Shown here piece by piece: positions 49,939-59,942 of a stretch of 64,000 nucleotides of DNA; the stretch's first letter is position 1; each line of letters opens with the position of its first letter. The position numbers were made by a program, and so were the translations under genes. The notes under the pieces are model-generated. The model was not told the DNA's origin. It saw nothing but the letters and a program-made list of their open reading frames with translations, and ran no database searches. Source of the DNA: Labrenzia sp. DG1229 (lineage in GTDB: Bacteria > Pseudomonadota > Alphaproteobacteria > Rhizobiales > Stappiaceae); NCBI RefSeq assembly GCF_000521215.1, contig NZ_KI928930.1:1-64000 (forward strand), given 5' to 3'.

Positions 49939-50056
49939 GCGTTTCCAGCAAAAGTGAATACCGGTTTTGCGGTCCGGAAACGCGGCAAAAAACGAAAGCG
50001 TTTCCTGCAAAGGCGGATGCCGGTTTTGCAGTTCGGAAATGCATTAAGAAAAGTAG
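49939..50056. repeat. Two tandem Rhizobiales-type palindromic repeats
   Basis: Unit one starts GCGTTTCCAGCAAAAGTG (49939) and unit two GCGTTTCCTGCAAAGGCG (49999). Both continue with CCGGTTTTGC and end near CGGAAAYGC. In unit one, GCGTTTCC pairs with GGAAACGC and GCAAAA with TTTTGC, giving a long stem. A third partial GCGTTTCC begins at 50058. Such elements are scattered in Rhizobiales intergenic regions. Confidence 0.75.
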
Positions 50057-50275
50057 CGCGTTTCCAATCGACCGCAAACGCTCTACAGAAGCTTCGTGAC
50101 ATGTCATGGGGCAGGATTACCGGCCACTTTCGGTTTCAATCTTTGAAAGCAGCCCGTTGTCTTGCCCATGACTTGTCCGCCGGTAACCGGCCCATCCGGG
50201 GCCGACCGGGAAAGTGCCTGTTCGCGATGCTGTACCGAAAGCAGCACTGGGCAGGCAAATACGTAAGGACAGATG

Positions 50276-52405
50276 ATGTTTGATATTCATCGTGTGGAAG
50301 TCGAGTGGGGCGGACGGCCGCTGATACTTGAAACAGGCAAGGTTGCTCGTCAGGCCGATGGCGCCGTCATGGCGACCTATGGCGAAACCAAGGTACTGGC
50401 GACTGTCGTTTCCGCAAAGGCACCGCGCGCCGGACAGGATTTCTTTCCGCTGACCGTGAATTACCAGGAAAAGGCCTTCGCCGCCGGTAAGATTCCGGGC
50501 GGCTACTTCAAGCGTGAAGGCCGCCCGTCGGAGCATGAAACGCTCACTTCCCGCCTGATCGACCGTCCGATCCGTCCGCTGTTTGCAGACGGCTACAAGA
50601 ACGACACCCAGGTCGTGATCACCGTTTTGTCCCATGACATGGAAAACGCACCGGACATCCTGGCATTGGTTGCAGCTTCAGCCGCGCTGACCTTGTCCGG
50701 CGTTCCTTTCATGGGACCGATCGGCGGCGCACGCGTCGGCTTTATCGACGGCGAGTACGTTCTGAACCCGCCCGTGGATGACATGCCGGAAAGCGCACTG
50801 GACCTTGTCGTTGCCGGCACCAATGACGCCGTTCTCATGGTTGAGTCGGAAGCCAGCGAACTGGACGAAGACACCATGCTCGGCGCGGTGATGTTTGGTC
50901 ACAAGGGTTTCCAGACCGTCATCGATGCGATCATCAAGCTGGCCGAAACCGCGGCCAAGGAACCCCGTGAGCTGTCCATTCCGGATCACTCCGCGCTCTT
51001 TGACAAGGTCAAGTCGCTTGCGGCTGAAGAGCTCTCGGCAGCCTACAAGATCACGTCAAAGACCGACCGCAAAAATGCTGTAGATGCTGCCAAGGCAAAG
51101 GTAGTTGAAGCACTGATCACGAACGCCGCCGAGGGTGAAGCACCTGAGACCACCGTTCTTGGCGAACAGTTCAAGAAGATGGAAGCAGAGATCGTTCGTG
51201 GCGCAATCCTCGACACCAGCACGCGTATCGATGGTCGCGACCTTTCCACGGTCCGTGCAATCTCTTCGGAAGTCGGTATCCTGCCCAGAGCGCATGGATC
51301 CTCCCTGTTTACCCGTGGTGAGACCCAGGGCCTTGTGGTCGCAACACTAGGGACAGGCGAAGACGAGCAATTCATCGATCTGCTCGAAGGCACCGTGAAA
51401 TCCCATTTCATGCTGCATTACAATTTCCCTCCCTATTCCGTCGGTGAAACCGGCCGTATGGGTTCGCCGGGGCGCCGTGAAATCGGCCACGGCAAACTGG
51501 CGTGGCGTGCGATTAATCCGATGCTGCCGCAGCACCACGATTTCCCGTACACGCTTCGCGTTGTTTCGGAAATCACCGAATCCAACGGTTCTTCGTCAAT
51601 GGCAACCGTTTGCGGTACTTCTCTTGCACTGATGGATGCCGGTGTGCCGCTCAAGGCGCCGGTCGCTGGTATTGCGATGGGCCTGATCAAGGACGGTGAC
51701 CGTTTTGCTGTTCTGTCCGACATTCTTGGTGATGAAGATCACCTTGGAGACATGGACTTCAAGGTGGCCGGTACTGAAGACGGTATCACGTCGCTCCAGA
51801 TGGACATCAAGATCGACGGTATCACCGAAGAGATCATGAAAGTCGCTCTGGGTCAGGCCAAGGACGGCCGTATCCATATTCTTGGTGAAATGGCCAAGGC
51901 GATCACGGAAGCCCGCTCGGAACTCGGCGAACACGCACCGCGTATCGAAATGATGAAGATCCCGGTAGACAAGATCCGTGAAGTCATCGGCTCCGGCGGT
52001 AAGGTCATTCGTGAAATCGTCGAAAAGACCGGTGCGAAGGTCAATATCGAAGATGATGGTACCGTGAAGATCGCGTCTGCCGATGGCAAGGCCATCAAGG
52101 CGGCGATCAACTGGATCAACTCCATCGCGGCTGAGCCGGAAGTGGGCGTGATCTACGAAGGCACGGTCGTCAAGTGCGTTGACTTCGGCGCATTCGTCAA
52201 CTTCTTCGGTGCTAAGGACGGCCTGGTGCATATTTCCCAGCTTGCTCCGCGGAAAGTTGGCAAGGTCACTGATGTTGTCAAGGAAGGCGACAAGGTCTGG
52301 GTCAAGCTGATGGGCTTTGACGAGCGCGGCAAGGTTCGCCTTTCCATGAAGGTTGTCGATCAGGAAACCGGTAAGGAAATACCGAAAGACGACGCTGCCG
52401 AATAA
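50276..52405 (+). CDS. pnp: Polyribonucleotide nucleotidyltransferase (PNPase)
   Basis: PNPase degrades RNA phosphorolytically from the 3' end. The 709-residue protein starts [20 protein letters not shown] at 50276, with AAGGA 6 bases upstream. The ATG at 50273 is too close to that site. It has two RNase PH domains separated by a helical domain, a KH domain with [20 protein letters not shown], and a C-terminal S1 domain ([20 protein letters not shown]). A very strong terminator follows. Order rpsO-pnp is conserved. Confidence 0.97.
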   Translation: MFDIHRVEVEWGGRPLILETGKVARQADGAVMATYGETKVLATVVSAKAPRAGQDFFPLTVNYQEKAFAAGKIPGGYFKREGRPSEHETLTSRLIDRPIRPLFADGYKNDTQVVITVLSHDMENAPDILALVAASAALTLSGVPFMGPIGGARVGFIDGEYVLNPPVDDMPESALDLVVAGTNDAVLMVESEASELDEDTMLGAVMFGHKGFQTVIDAIIKLAETAAKEPRELSIPDHSALFDKVKSLAAEELSAAYKITSKTDRKNAVDAAKAKVVEALITNAAEGEAPETTVLGEQFKKMEAEIVRGAILDTSTRIDGRDLSTVRAISSEVGILPRAHGSSLFTRGETQGLVVATLGTGEDEQFIDLLEGTVKSHFMLHYNFPPYSVGETGRMGSPGRREIGHGKLAWRAINPMLPQHHDFPYTLRVVSEITESNGSSSMATVCGTSLALMDAGVPLKAPVAGIAMGLIKDGDRFAVLSDILGDEDHLGDMDFKVAGTEDGITSLQMDIKIDGITEEIMKVALGQAKDGRIHILGEMAKAITEARSELGEHAPRIEMMKIPVDKIREVIGSGGKVIREIVEKTGAKVNIEDDGTVKIASADGKAIKAAINWINSIAAEPEVGVIYEGTVVKCVDFGAFVNFFGAKDGLVHISQLAPRKVGKVTDVVKEGDKVWVKLMGFDERGKVRLSMKVVDQETGKEIPKDDAAE

Positions 52406-52422
52406 GCGACAATTCTATGAAA

Positions 52423-52459
52423 AAAAGACGCGCGGGAGAGCTTCTCCCGCGCGTCTTTT
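52423..52459 (+). terminator. Strong hairpin terminator after pnp (bidirectional)
   Basis: A perfect 17-bp stem (AAAAGACGCGCGGGAGA with its complement) closes on GCT and ends in TTTT. The A-run and T-run on opposite sides allow termination in both directions, between pnp and the minus-strand EAL relic. Confidence 0.93.
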
Positions 52460-52488
52460 GTTGGATTTGCCTTTGGAAAGGACTCTGG

Positions 52489-52815
52489 TTACCCGGCTTT
52501 TTGCGCGAGATTGTCCCCATAGGCCTTGTTTGATACAAACTCCAGAAACTCGTGCTCCGGCATCGGCCGGGCGAGATAAAAGCCCTGAATGTACCTGCAG
52601 CCCATGTTTGCGAGTATGTCGCACTGCTGGCGGGTTTCCGCTCCTTCGCAGATAACCTTGATGTCGAGTTTCGCCGCCATAGAGACGATGGCTTCCACGA
52701 GAGCCTGATCATCCGGATCTTTCTCGATATCCATGACGAAGGACCGGTCGATTTTCAATATGTCGATTGGAAGCCGCTTGAGATAACTCTGTGAGGAATA
52801 TCCTGTTCCGAAGTC
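52489..52815 (-). pseudogene. Truncated EAL-domain (c-di-GMP phosphodiesterase) relic
   Basis: Only the last part of an EAL domain is present, about 108 residues from DFGTGYSSQSYLKRLPIDIL onward. KIDRSFVMDIEKDPDDQALV, then CEGAETRQQCDILANMGCRY and QGFYLARPMPEHEF are recognisable. The EAL motif itself and the first two thirds of the domain are missing. No normal start or ribosome binding site opens the frame. Upstream, an unrelated frame (52709-52993) replaces it. It is most likely decayed and cannot be an active phosphodiesterase alone. Confidence 0.75.
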
Positions 52816-53299
52816 TTGCTTCGAACGACAAAAGACTGCGGCGCCAGTAGTCAGAGACTTCCTGCCCCCGATAAGTGACGGTAATCTTCACACGGCGCCC
52901 GCTGTTGGGCATCGGCTTTGCCGGTTCGGCGACCCTGATTGAAAAAAGAACCGCATCGGGATTCTGCGTTGGATAAGTTTTTTCGAATGTCATTCGGTTC
53001 GAGGCTGCAACACGACTTCAAGGTGTTTTGCACTCAAGTTGTTTCTTTCCACTGTATCCCTTTGAAGAAAATTGATCTGTAAAAAGTACCTGACAATATT
53101 TTGCTTCGTGCAAATTGATACACTGATCTGCGCGTGTCAGAGCATGCCGCTGCGTCTTGTTCGTTCAGTGTTGTCTTGCGGTTCTTCTCATTCACCGGCT
53201 TCTCGCGGACCCTGTCCCCGATGCAGGTGAACAACACGCATTTGCCTCTGTTGTCGAAGCTGCTATACCCGCGGGCAAACGTCGAACAAGAGGACTGGC

Positions 53300-54112
53300 A
53301 TGAGGCAAATGCGCTTGGTTGTCGTAGGTGCAGGCGGTCGGATGGGCCGCGCGTTGACACGGGCTGTGACGGACATGGCAGGAGCCGAAGTCGTCGCCGG
53401 TGTGGAGCGGGAAGGCTCTGAATTTCTGGGTCAGGACGTCGGAGAACTCGCCGGGGTCGGCAATCTCGGTGTTCCCATATCGGATGATCCGCTGGCGGCT
53501 TTCGCGCATTCGGACGGTGTTCTGGATTTTACCACGCCCAAGGCGAGCCTCTGGTTCGCCGAGCTGTCGGCGCAGGCAAGGATTGTGCATGTCATCGGCA
53601 CCACAGGCTGGTCTGAAGGCGAGGACGAGCCTTTGAAAGCAGCAGCCCGGCATGCACGCATCGTCAAGTCGGGCAACATGAGCCTGGGCGTGAATCTGCT
53701 TGCGAGCCTTGTGCGCAAGGCCGCTGCTGCGCTGGACTCCGACTTTGACATTGAAGTCCTGGAAATGCATCACAAACACAAGGTCGATGCACCGTCGGGA
53801 ACGGCCCTCCTGCTGGGGCAGGCAGCAGCTGACGGGCGCGGAATAGACCTCTCGTCTCATTCTGTCCGCTCCCGCGACGGTATTATGGATCCGAGAAAGA
53901 CCGGGGACATCGGCTTTGCGACGTTGCGTGGCGGTTCGGTCATTGGCGAACATTCCGTCATCTTCGCCGGCGAAGGCGAGCGCATCGAATTGACCCATCG
54001 TTCGGAAGACCGGCAGTTGTTTGCGCGCGGTGCCGCGAAGGCGGCGTTGTGGGGATTTGACCAGAAACCCGGATTTTATTCGATGGCCGATGTCCTCGGC
54101 CTCAACGCATAA
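53300..54112 (+). CDS. dapB: 4-hydroxy-tetrahydrodipicolinate reductase
   Basis: DapB reduces the dihydrodipicolinate precursor in the lysine/diaminopimelate pathway, which feeds peptidoglycan. The 270-residue protein has the NAD(P)-binding motif [13 protein letters not shown] (about residues 7-19). GTTGWSEGE and the substrate signature [19 protein letters not shown] follow, the latter with the catalytic His and Lys. The [20 protein letters not shown] block is also typical. gpmA follows after 22 bases on the same strand. Confidence 0.96.
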   Translation: MRQMRLVVVGAGGRMGRALTRAVTDMAGAEVVAGVEREGSEFLGQDVGELAGVGNLGVPISDDPLAAFAHSDGVLDFTTPKASLWFAELSAQARIVHVIGTTGWSEGEDEPLKAAARHARIVKSGNMSLGVNLLASLVRKAAAALDSDFDIEVLEMHHKHKVDAPSGTALLLGQAAADGRGIDLSSHSVRSRDGIMDPRKTGDIGFATLRGGSVIGEHSVIFAGEGERIELTHRSEDRQLFARGAAKAALWGFDQKPGFYSMADVLGLNA

Positions 54113-54134
54113 CAGTGAATTTAGGGAGTAAGGC

Positions 54135-54755
54135 ATGGAGCGCCTTCTTGTGCTTGTCCGTCACGGACAGAGCGAATGGAATTTGAAGAACCTTTTCACC
54201 GGCTGGAAAGACCCTGGCTTGACGGAGCAGGGAGTTGCGGAAGCCCACAAGGCCGGCCAGCAACTCAAGGACCTGAAGCTGACATTCGATATTGCGTTCA
54301 CGTCCGTTCTTTCGCGTGCACAAAGAACGCTGGACATCATGCTGGAAGAGCTCGGCCAGACCGGCCTGGAAACACTCAAGGACCAGGCCCTGAACGAGCG
54401 CGACTACGGTGACCTGACGGGCAAGAACAAGGACCAGGCCCGCGAGGAGTTCGGCGAGGAACAAGTTCACATCTGGCGGCGGTCCTACGATGTCCCGCCT
54501 CCGGGTGGTGAAAGCCTGAAAATGACCGCGGAACGGGTTCTGCCCTACTACAAGTCTGAAATCCTTCCCAGGGTGCTGGAGGGCAAACGCACGCTCGTGT
54601 CCGCCCACGGCAATTCTCTCCGGTCGCTGATCATGGAACTGGAAAATCTGAGTCCCGAGGAAATTCTCAAGCGCGAACTTGGAACCGGGACACCGATCGT
54701 CTACCGCATTGATGAAAATGGCGGTGTGCTGAGTGTCCAGGATCTTGCGGACTGA
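54135..54755 (+). CDS. gpmA: 2,3-bisphosphoglycerate-dependent phosphoglycerate mutase
   Basis: GpmA interconverts 3- and 2-phosphoglycerate in glycolysis and gluconeogenesis. The 206-residue protein has the phosphohistidine motif VRHGQSEWN near the N-terminus. [13 protein letters not shown] and SVLSRAQRT follow, then the conserved [14 protein letters not shown] and the second His in [11 protein letters not shown]. It is shorter than the 250-residue E. coli enzyme, as in other alphaproteobacteria. The start follows AGGGAG. Confidence 0.94.
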   Translation: MERLLVLVRHGQSEWNLKNLFTGWKDPGLTEQGVAEAHKAGQQLKDLKLTFDIAFTSVLSRAQRTLDIMLEELGQTGLETLKDQALNERDYGDLTGKNKDQAREEFGEEQVHIWRRSYDVPPPGGESLKMTAERVLPYYKSEILPRVLEGKRTLVSAHGNSLRSLIMELENLSPEEILKRELGTGTPIVYRIDENGGVLSVQDLAD

Positions 54756-54774
54756 TCTGAACTGGAAAATTCGG

Positions 54775-54809
54775 AAAAAAAGGCGGTCGTTGCGACCGCC
54801 TTTTTTTTT
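54775..54809 (+). terminator. Bidirectional terminator between gpmA and the PfkB kinase
   Basis: AGGCGGTCG and CGACCGCCT pair around TTG, flanked by seven A residues on the left and eight T residues on the right. It can serve both convergent genes. Confidence 0.93.
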
Positions 54810-54812
54810 GTG

Positions 54813-55814
54813 TCAGACTTCGAAACCGCTCTGTGCGGCGACGTTCTTCAGTGGTTTTTCCGGCCGGGCGCCGACATGGCTGATCACGTTTGCAGCACAC
54901 AGGCAACCGAGTTCCGCAGCATCGCCGAGCTTGTAGTCCCGAGCCAGGCCGAACAGGAAACCGGACGCGAAAAGGTCGCCGGCTCCGGTCAGGTCCACCA
55001 CATTGTCGACCTCCCGCGCGGATACTTTCACCGTTTCGTTCCGGTCAAAAGCCATTGCCCCGTTTTCCCCGAGCGTAAGGGCGGTCAAGGCACCTGACTC
55101 CCGTGCCGCCGAAATCGCAGTGTCCAGATCCCCGGTCTCGTAGAGCGCCTTGAGTTCGTGTTCGTTTGCGAACATCAGATCGACCACCTTGTCTGTCAGA
55201 AGCGCCTGGAATTCGCTTCGATACCGGTCGACACAAAATGAATCGGAGAGAGTGATTGCAACCTTGCGACCATTTGCATGGGCGACGTCAGCGGCTTTCA
55301 GGAATGCCTTCTTCGCTTCTTCCGGGTCCCACAGATATCCTTCCATGTAGGTAACTGCGGAAGCCGCCACGACGTTCTCGTCGACGTCCGAGGTGCCGAA
55401 TTCGACGCAGGCACCGAGATAGGTATTCATGGTCCGTTCGCCGTCGGGCGTTATCAGGATCATGGAGCGGGCGGTCGGGTTGCCGTCGATCAGCCGGGGT
55501 GTGTTGAAATAAACGCCGGTGCCATTCATGTCGTGAGAATAGCTGTCACCGAGTTCGTCTTGAGCAACCTTTCCGAAATAGGCGGGGTTGCCGCCGAGAG
55601 AGGCAATGCCCGCTGCCGTGTTGCCGGCGCTCCCACCGGAAATGCGCACGGTCTGGCCCATCTTGTCGAAAAGCCGCACGGCTTCTTCCGTGTCGATCAG
55701 GCGCATCGAGCCCTTGACCAGGTTTTCCCGGACAAGGAAGTCTTCCTCGACATGGGCGAACACGTCGCAGATAGCATTGCCGATGCATAGCGCATCAAAT
55801 TTCACTTCGGTCAT
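54813..55814 (-). CDS. PfkB-family kinase, probably adenosine kinase
   Basis: This ribokinase-fold kinase of 333 residues probably phosphorylates adenosine or a related nucleoside or sugar. It has VRISGGSAGNTAAGIASLGG (PfkB signature 1 region). Signature 2, VDLTGAGDLFASGFLFGLAR, carries the catalytic Asp and the GAGD anion hole. The start at 55814 (MTEVKFDALCIGNAICDVFA) follows AGAGGT. The start and length resemble alphaproteobacterial adenosine kinases. Substrate remains inferred. Confidence 0.82.
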   Translation of the reverse strand: MTEVKFDALCIGNAICDVFAHVEEDFLVRENLVKGSMRLIDTEEAVRLFDKMGQTVRISGGSAGNTAAGIASLGGNPAYFGKVAQDELGDSYSHDMNGTGVYFNTPRLIDGNPTARSMILITPDGERTMNTYLGACVEFGTSDVDENVVAASAVTYMEGYLWDPEEAKKAFLKAADVAHANGRKVAITLSDSFCVDRYRSEFQALLTDKVVDLMFANEHELKALYETGDLDTAISAARESGALTALTLGENGAMAFDRNETVKVSAREVDNVVDLTGAGDLFASGFLFGLARDYKLGDAAELGCLCAANVISHVGARPEKPLKNVAAQSGFEV

Positions 55815-55846
55815 GAATACCTCTGTTTTCGACTGCCGGTGCAGTC

Positions 55847-56770
55847 TCAGGAATGGGGATTGGGTCGCAGGGCGCGATTGGCTTCCGGTTCCTTGATCTT
55901 GTCGCGGAACGGACTGGCACGGTAGACGCCGAGAACGTTGAGTTCGGCGCAGAAGAAGGCAAGTTCTTCCATTGCGAGGCTCACCGCAGGGTCTTCGGGG
56001 TGACCTTCCACGTCGGCATAGAACATGGAAGCGAAAAACTGTCCTTCCAGCTGGTAGGATTCCAGCTTTGTCATGTTGACACCATTGGTTGCAAACCCTC
56101 CGAGTGCCTTGTAGAGCGCAGCCGGTACGTTGCGAACCCGGAAGATGAATGTCGAGATGACCGATTGACCGTTATGTGCTGCTTCAAGCTTCTCACGCGA
56201 CAGGATCACGAAGCGGGTCGTGTTGTGAGCCGCGTCCTCAACGTCCCTGCGCAAGATATCAAGGCCATAGATTTCCGCCGCCATTTCGGGCGCGAGCGCA
56301 GCCACTGTCGGATCGTCGAGTTCCGCGACCTGGCGGGCCGATCCTGCCGTATCGCCTCCGACGACGGCCTTCAGGCCAAGTTCCCGGATGATATTCCGGC
56401 ACTGCCCGAGTGCGTGGATATGGCTCTGGACTTTTTCAAGCGTTTCCAGGTTCGTTCCCCTGGTCGCCATGAGCTGAAAGCGAATCGGCATGAAATATTC
56501 GCCGATAATATGCAGATTTGACTTGGGAAGAAGGTGGTGAATATCGGCAACGCGACCGGCAACCGAGTTTTCGATCGGAATCATGGCAAGATCTGCAGAA
56601 CCGTCCGCCATCGAGGAAAAGCAGTCTTCGAAGGTCGCACAGGGGATCGCCTCATAGTCGGGGTAAACGCTGCGGCACGCCATGTGGGAATTGGCCCCGG
56701 TTTCTCCCTGAAATACAATTCTCTTTCTGTCTGTCATCGATCTGTTCGCATTTTCGGCAATCTGGTTCAT
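55847..56770 (-). CDS. pheA: Prephenate dehydratase
   Basis: This enzyme converts prephenate to phenylpyruvate for phenylalanine synthesis. The 307-residue monofunctional protein has RIVFQGETGANSHMACRSVY and DLAMIPIENSVAGRVADIHH. The catalytic TRF motif lies in AHNTTRFVILSRE. A C-terminal ACT domain (about 205-290; TNGVNMTKLESYQLEGQF) probably senses phenylalanine. The ATG at 56770 overlaps the kdsB stop by ATGA. A second ATG at 56737 (MTDRKRIVFQGE) is a possible start. Confidence 0.92.
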   Translation of the reverse strand: MNQIAENANRSMTDRKRIVFQGETGANSHMACRSVYPDYEAIPCATFEDCFSSMADGSADLAMIPIENSVAGRVADIHHLLPKSNLHIIGEYFMPIRFQLMATRGTNLETLEKVQSHIHALGQCRNIIRELGLKAVVGGDTAGSARQVAELDDPTVAALAPEMAAEIYGLDILRRDVEDAAHNTTRFVILSREKLEAAHNGQSVISTFIFRVRNVPAALYKALGGFATNGVNMTKLESYQLEGQFFASMFYADVEGHPEDPAVSLAMEELAFFCAELNVLGVYRASPFRDKIKEPEANRALRPNPHS

Positions 56771-57513
56771 AGGGTCTGGTAGGCCGCACGGGCACGTTCC
56801 AGGTCTTCAGGTGTGTTCACATCCATGGGGGCGCTGTCAATGACTGACACGTCAATCCGCATGCCCGCTTCAAGAGCGCGCAACTGTTCCAGCTTCTCGC
56901 GAAGCTCGAGTGGCGACGGGGCAAGTTTCACGAAACGATCGAGCGCGGTTCTGCGGTAGGCATAGATCCCGATGTGCTGGAAGAGTGGACCGTCGCCGCC
57001 CGGTGCCGTTGTGCGCGTGAAATAGAGCGCCTTGTATTGTCCTTGACCGTTGGGTGTCGTGACGGCCTTCACGAAACTGGGATCCTGCCGGAACCTCGGA
57101 TCGGTAATTTCAGTCATTATCGTGCCAATCGCGACGTCCGGTATTGCCAGAGGGACGAAGGCAGCGCGAATCGCGTTCGGCTCGATGAGCGGCACATCAC
57201 CCTGCACATTCAGGATGACGTCGAAGCGGTTTTCAGGATCCAGAAGGCCGGCGGCCTCCTGAATACGGTCAGAACCTGAAACGTGATCGGTTCTGGTCAT
57301 GACAGCCCGGCCGCCATGATCCATGACGGCATCTGCGATCTCCTTGTCATCGCAGGCAACCGCCACTGGACCGATATCAGATTGTTGCGCTTGCTCGAGA
57401 ACGCGCACGATCATTGGCTTTCCGCAGATGTCGGCAAGAATTTTCCGTGGCAGGCGGGAAGCTGCGAGTCGTGCCGGAATTATCACCAGTGCTGAAGTCA
57501 ATCGGGTCTCCAT
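56767..57513 (-). CDS. kdsB: 3-deoxy-manno-octulosonate cytidylyltransferase
   Basis: KdsB activates KDO with CTP for lipopolysaccharide core synthesis. The 248-residue protein starts METRLTSALVIIPARLAASR at 57513. It has the nucleotide-binding RLAASRLPRKILADICGKPM, RTDHVSGSDRIQEAA, and ILNVQGDVPLIEPNAIRA. A long open extension to 57795 has no similarity and is rejected. It is coupled to pheA by a 4-base overlap, despite the different pathways. Confidence 0.95.
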   Translation of the reverse strand: METRLTSALVIIPARLAASRLPRKILADICGKPMIVRVLEQAQQSDIGPVAVACDDKEIADAVMDHGGRAVMTRTDHVSGSDRIQEAAGLLDPENRFDVILNVQGDVPLIEPNAIRAAFVPLAIPDVAIGTIMTEITDPRFRQDPSFVKAVTTPNGQGQYKALYFTRTTAPGGDGPLFQHIGIYAYRRTALDRFVKLAPSPLELREKLEQLRALEAGMRIDVSVIDSAPMDVNTPEDLERARAAYQTL

Positions 57514-57699
57514 TTGGCCGGTCAGACTGTATTTCGTGTGAAAAAGACCTGCCGCGTCCGTTTGTCGTATCTGTTGTCCTTTTAAAGCTATGGACAGCAA
57601 GGTCAAAAAATTTGTAGGTTCCGGCGACTTTATAGAAGCTGATAGGGTCCGTTGCCATGGCTGCGGGCCCGGGCGCGTATGAGCTTGGAGCCGGAGAGA

Positions 57700-58251
57700 A
57701 TGGATTCCTTCACGCTGAACAAGGCCGCTGGTGCGGTTCTGATGGTTCTTATTCTGACAATGGGTGTTGGGATCGTATCCGACATCATCTTTCACCCGAC
57801 GATCCCCGGCAAGCCGGGCTACGAGATCGTGCTGGAGTCTTCACCGGATGCAACGTCGACTGTGGAAGCAGAGCCGGACGTCGTGCCGATTTCAGAGCGC
57901 TTGATCGCTGCGTCTGCCACGGACGGGGCGAATGTTGCAAAGAAATGCACTGCGTGTCACTCGTTTGATGATGGTGGCGCCAACAAGGTCGGTCCGGCCC
58001 TTTGGGACATCGTGGGTCGCAAGCCTGGTGGCCACGAGGGTTTCCGTTATTCCTCGGCCATGACCTCTTACGGTGATGAAAACGCCGAATGGACATACGA
58101 GTCTCTGGACAACTTCCTGGCAGCGCCGAAAAAGTACATAAATGGCACGTCGATGGGTTTTGCCGGACTTCGCAAACCTGAAGACCGTGCCAACATGATT
58201 GCCTATCTCAGGGAGCAATCAGGTGCGCCGAAGCCGCTGCCGGCGGAATAG
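57700..58251 (+). CDS. Membrane-anchored class I cytochrome c (CycM-like)
   Basis: This 183-residue protein probably carries electrons to a cytochrome c oxidase. The N-terminal helix (MDSFTLNKAAGAVLMVLILT, continuing VGIVSDIIF) works as an uncleaved membrane anchor. The haem-binding site is CTACH (about residue 86), and the axial Met lies in NGTSMGFAGLRKPEDRANMI. The start at 57700 follows GGAG. It resembles the CycM-type cytochromes of rhizobia. A terminator follows at 58283. Confidence 0.88.
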   Translation: MDSFTLNKAAGAVLMVLILTMGVGIVSDIIFHPTIPGKPGYEIVLESSPDATSTVEAEPDVVPISERLIAASATDGANVAKKCTACHSFDDGGANKVGPALWDIVGRKPGGHEGFRYSSAMTSYGDENAEWTYESLDNFLAAPKKYINGTSMGFAGLRKPEDRANMIAYLREQSGAPKPLPAE

Positions 58252-58282
58252 CAAGCCGGTTGAATGCCAGCGAAGAATCTGG

Positions 58283-58309
58283 AAAGCCGGGTGAACAACC
58301 CGGCTTTTT
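58283..58309 (+). terminator. Rho-independent terminator after the cytochrome gene
   Basis: AAAGCCGGG and CCCGGCTTT form a perfect 9-bp stem around TGAACAA, followed by further T residues. It lies 32 bases after the stop codon. Confidence 0.9.
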
Positions 58310-58388
58310 GTTTGGATTATAAGAAAATTTAACGAAGTTCGGGTTCCGTAGTGGGGTGACGTCTCGGCTGACGTCGGACAGGGGCCAT

Positions 58389-59825
58389 ATGGGCAGACGG
58401 CTGACGGGAAAATTTGCATTCACGTCCAATGGAGCCTGGGTGGCCTCCGTTGTAGCGATCATTTGTTTTCTGACAGGCATAGCCGTAACCGCCCATGTCG
58501 GTCTTCTGGTTCGCAACGAACTTGTTTCCCAGCACAAGCAGACTGTCAGAACCGAATTATCCGAGGCGCGGGCGCGGCTGGAAGGCGAAATCAGCCGCAT
58601 TGTTGCGCATGGTCTGGGGTTCAGGGCTTTCCTTGCAGAGTTCAACGACAGGCCATTTGTGCCCGCTGACTATCAGAACATCGCGAATGAGTTGATCGCG
58701 GAAAATCCCGCAATCAGGTCGATTGGGCTGGCTCCTGGCAACATTGTCCGCGCTGTATACCCGATGGAGCCGAACCAGGCAGCGCTTGGCCTGGACTACC
58801 GGTCGAACGCTTCGCAGTGGCCGGTGGTCGAACGGGCCATGAATTCGAGAGAAACCGTAATCAGCGGCCCGTTGCAGCTTGTGCAGGGCGGCCGCGCGCT
58901 CCTGATACGGATTCCGATCTATCCCGCGGCATTTCCGGACGAGCCTCTGAAGGATCGCAGCTATTGGGGTGTTGCCACGCTCGCTCTCGACGAAGAAACG
59001 CTGATGCAGGCCTCGGGCATCAATGCGGTGGTAAACGGAACCAGCTTGTCTATCGTTGATGGCGACACAGGTGACGCGGCCTCCAAGGTCCTGTTCGGAA
59101 ATCTGCCGCCCGAAGGGACGGATTTTGTTTCACTTCCGCTGTTTCTGCCCGGAGGACTGAACTGGAAACTTCTGGGTTACCCCAAGGAAGGCTGGTCGAG
59201 TACGGGCAAGCAAGTCTGGATCACACAGTTTGTCGGCAGTCTGATCTCGTTGATATTCGGTGTGATGGCATTCCTTCTGATCAGTGAGATCTACAAGGTC
59301 AGATCAATGGCACTGCACGATCCGCTGACGGGGCTTGCCAACCGGCGCCTTCTTGAAGAGCGCATGTATCAACTTGTGGCCATGTGTGAGCGATCCGGTG
59401 TCGGATTCGAGATATTTTACGTGGACCTGGATGCTTTCAAGCCGGTCAACGACAACTACGGCCACTCGGTTGGCGATCAGCTGCTGATAGCGATCGGTGA
59501 CCGGTTGCAGAGCCAGACGCGGCAATATGATACCGTTGCAAGAGTTGGCGGTGATGAGTTTATCGTCCTGACACCCGGGAGCATGCGGCGGCTTGAAAGA
59601 GAGGCTTTTGTGACGCGCTTGTCGGAACGCGTTTCGAAGGATTTCGAGTTCTCGGGAACTTTCATTGACGTAAGGGCGAGTATCGGAAGTGCCAGCTTTC
59701 CAAAGGACGCGATGTCAGTCGAGGATCTGCTGCGTGTAGCAGACGGACGCATGTACGCTCAGAAGGCCAAATCCAAGCAGGCATCAGCTGACATTCGCGA
59801 AGACGGCGTTCCCCAAGCCGGTTAA
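58389..59825 (+). CDS. CHASE-domain diguanylate cyclase (GGDEF)
   Basis: This protein should make cyclic di-GMP. Its 478 residues include a first membrane helix (about 17-40) and a periplasmic CHASE-like sensor (about 60-280; FVPADYQNIANELIAENPAI, VISGPLQLVQGG). A second helix follows (about 285-310), then a GGDEF domain (about 325-465). The catalytic motif GGDEF is intact in VARVGGDEFIVL. The inhibitory I-site RxxD (RQYD) sits exactly five residues before it, so product feedback is likely. The start at 58389 is the ATG before the first helix. Confidence 0.92.
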   Translation: MGRRLTGKFAFTSNGAWVASVVAIICFLTGIAVTAHVGLLVRNELVSQHKQTVRTELSEARARLEGEISRIVAHGLGFRAFLAEFNDRPFVPADYQNIANELIAENPAIRSIGLAPGNIVRAVYPMEPNQAALGLDYRSNASQWPVVERAMNSRETVISGPLQLVQGGRALLIRIPIYPAAFPDEPLKDRSYWGVATLALDEETLMQASGINAVVNGTSLSIVDGDTGDAASKVLFGNLPPEGTDFVSLPLFLPGGLNWKLLGYPKEGWSSTGKQVWITQFVGSLISLIFGVMAFLLISEIYKVRSMALHDPLTGLANRRLLEERMYQLVAMCERSGVGFEIFYVDLDAFKPVNDNYGHSVGDQLLIAIGDRLQSQTRQYDTVARVGGDEFIVLTPGSMRRLEREAFVTRLSERVSKDFEFSGTFIDVRASIGSASFPKDAMSVEDLLRVADGRMYAQKAKSKQASADIREDGVPQAG

Positions 59826-59942
59826 ATTTCTGTCATAATGGAAACCAGCGCGTGACGTTTGACCGACCGGTCCCTACACTGGTCTCAAAGCGGCCCTATA
59901 AATTTGGGGGCAGTGAGATGGAACGGCACGGAGAAACCGATA

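Noticed and set aside
57514-57795. N-terminal extension of kdsB
   Set aside because: The added residues are unlike any KdsB; the family start METRLTSALVIIPAR is at 57513.
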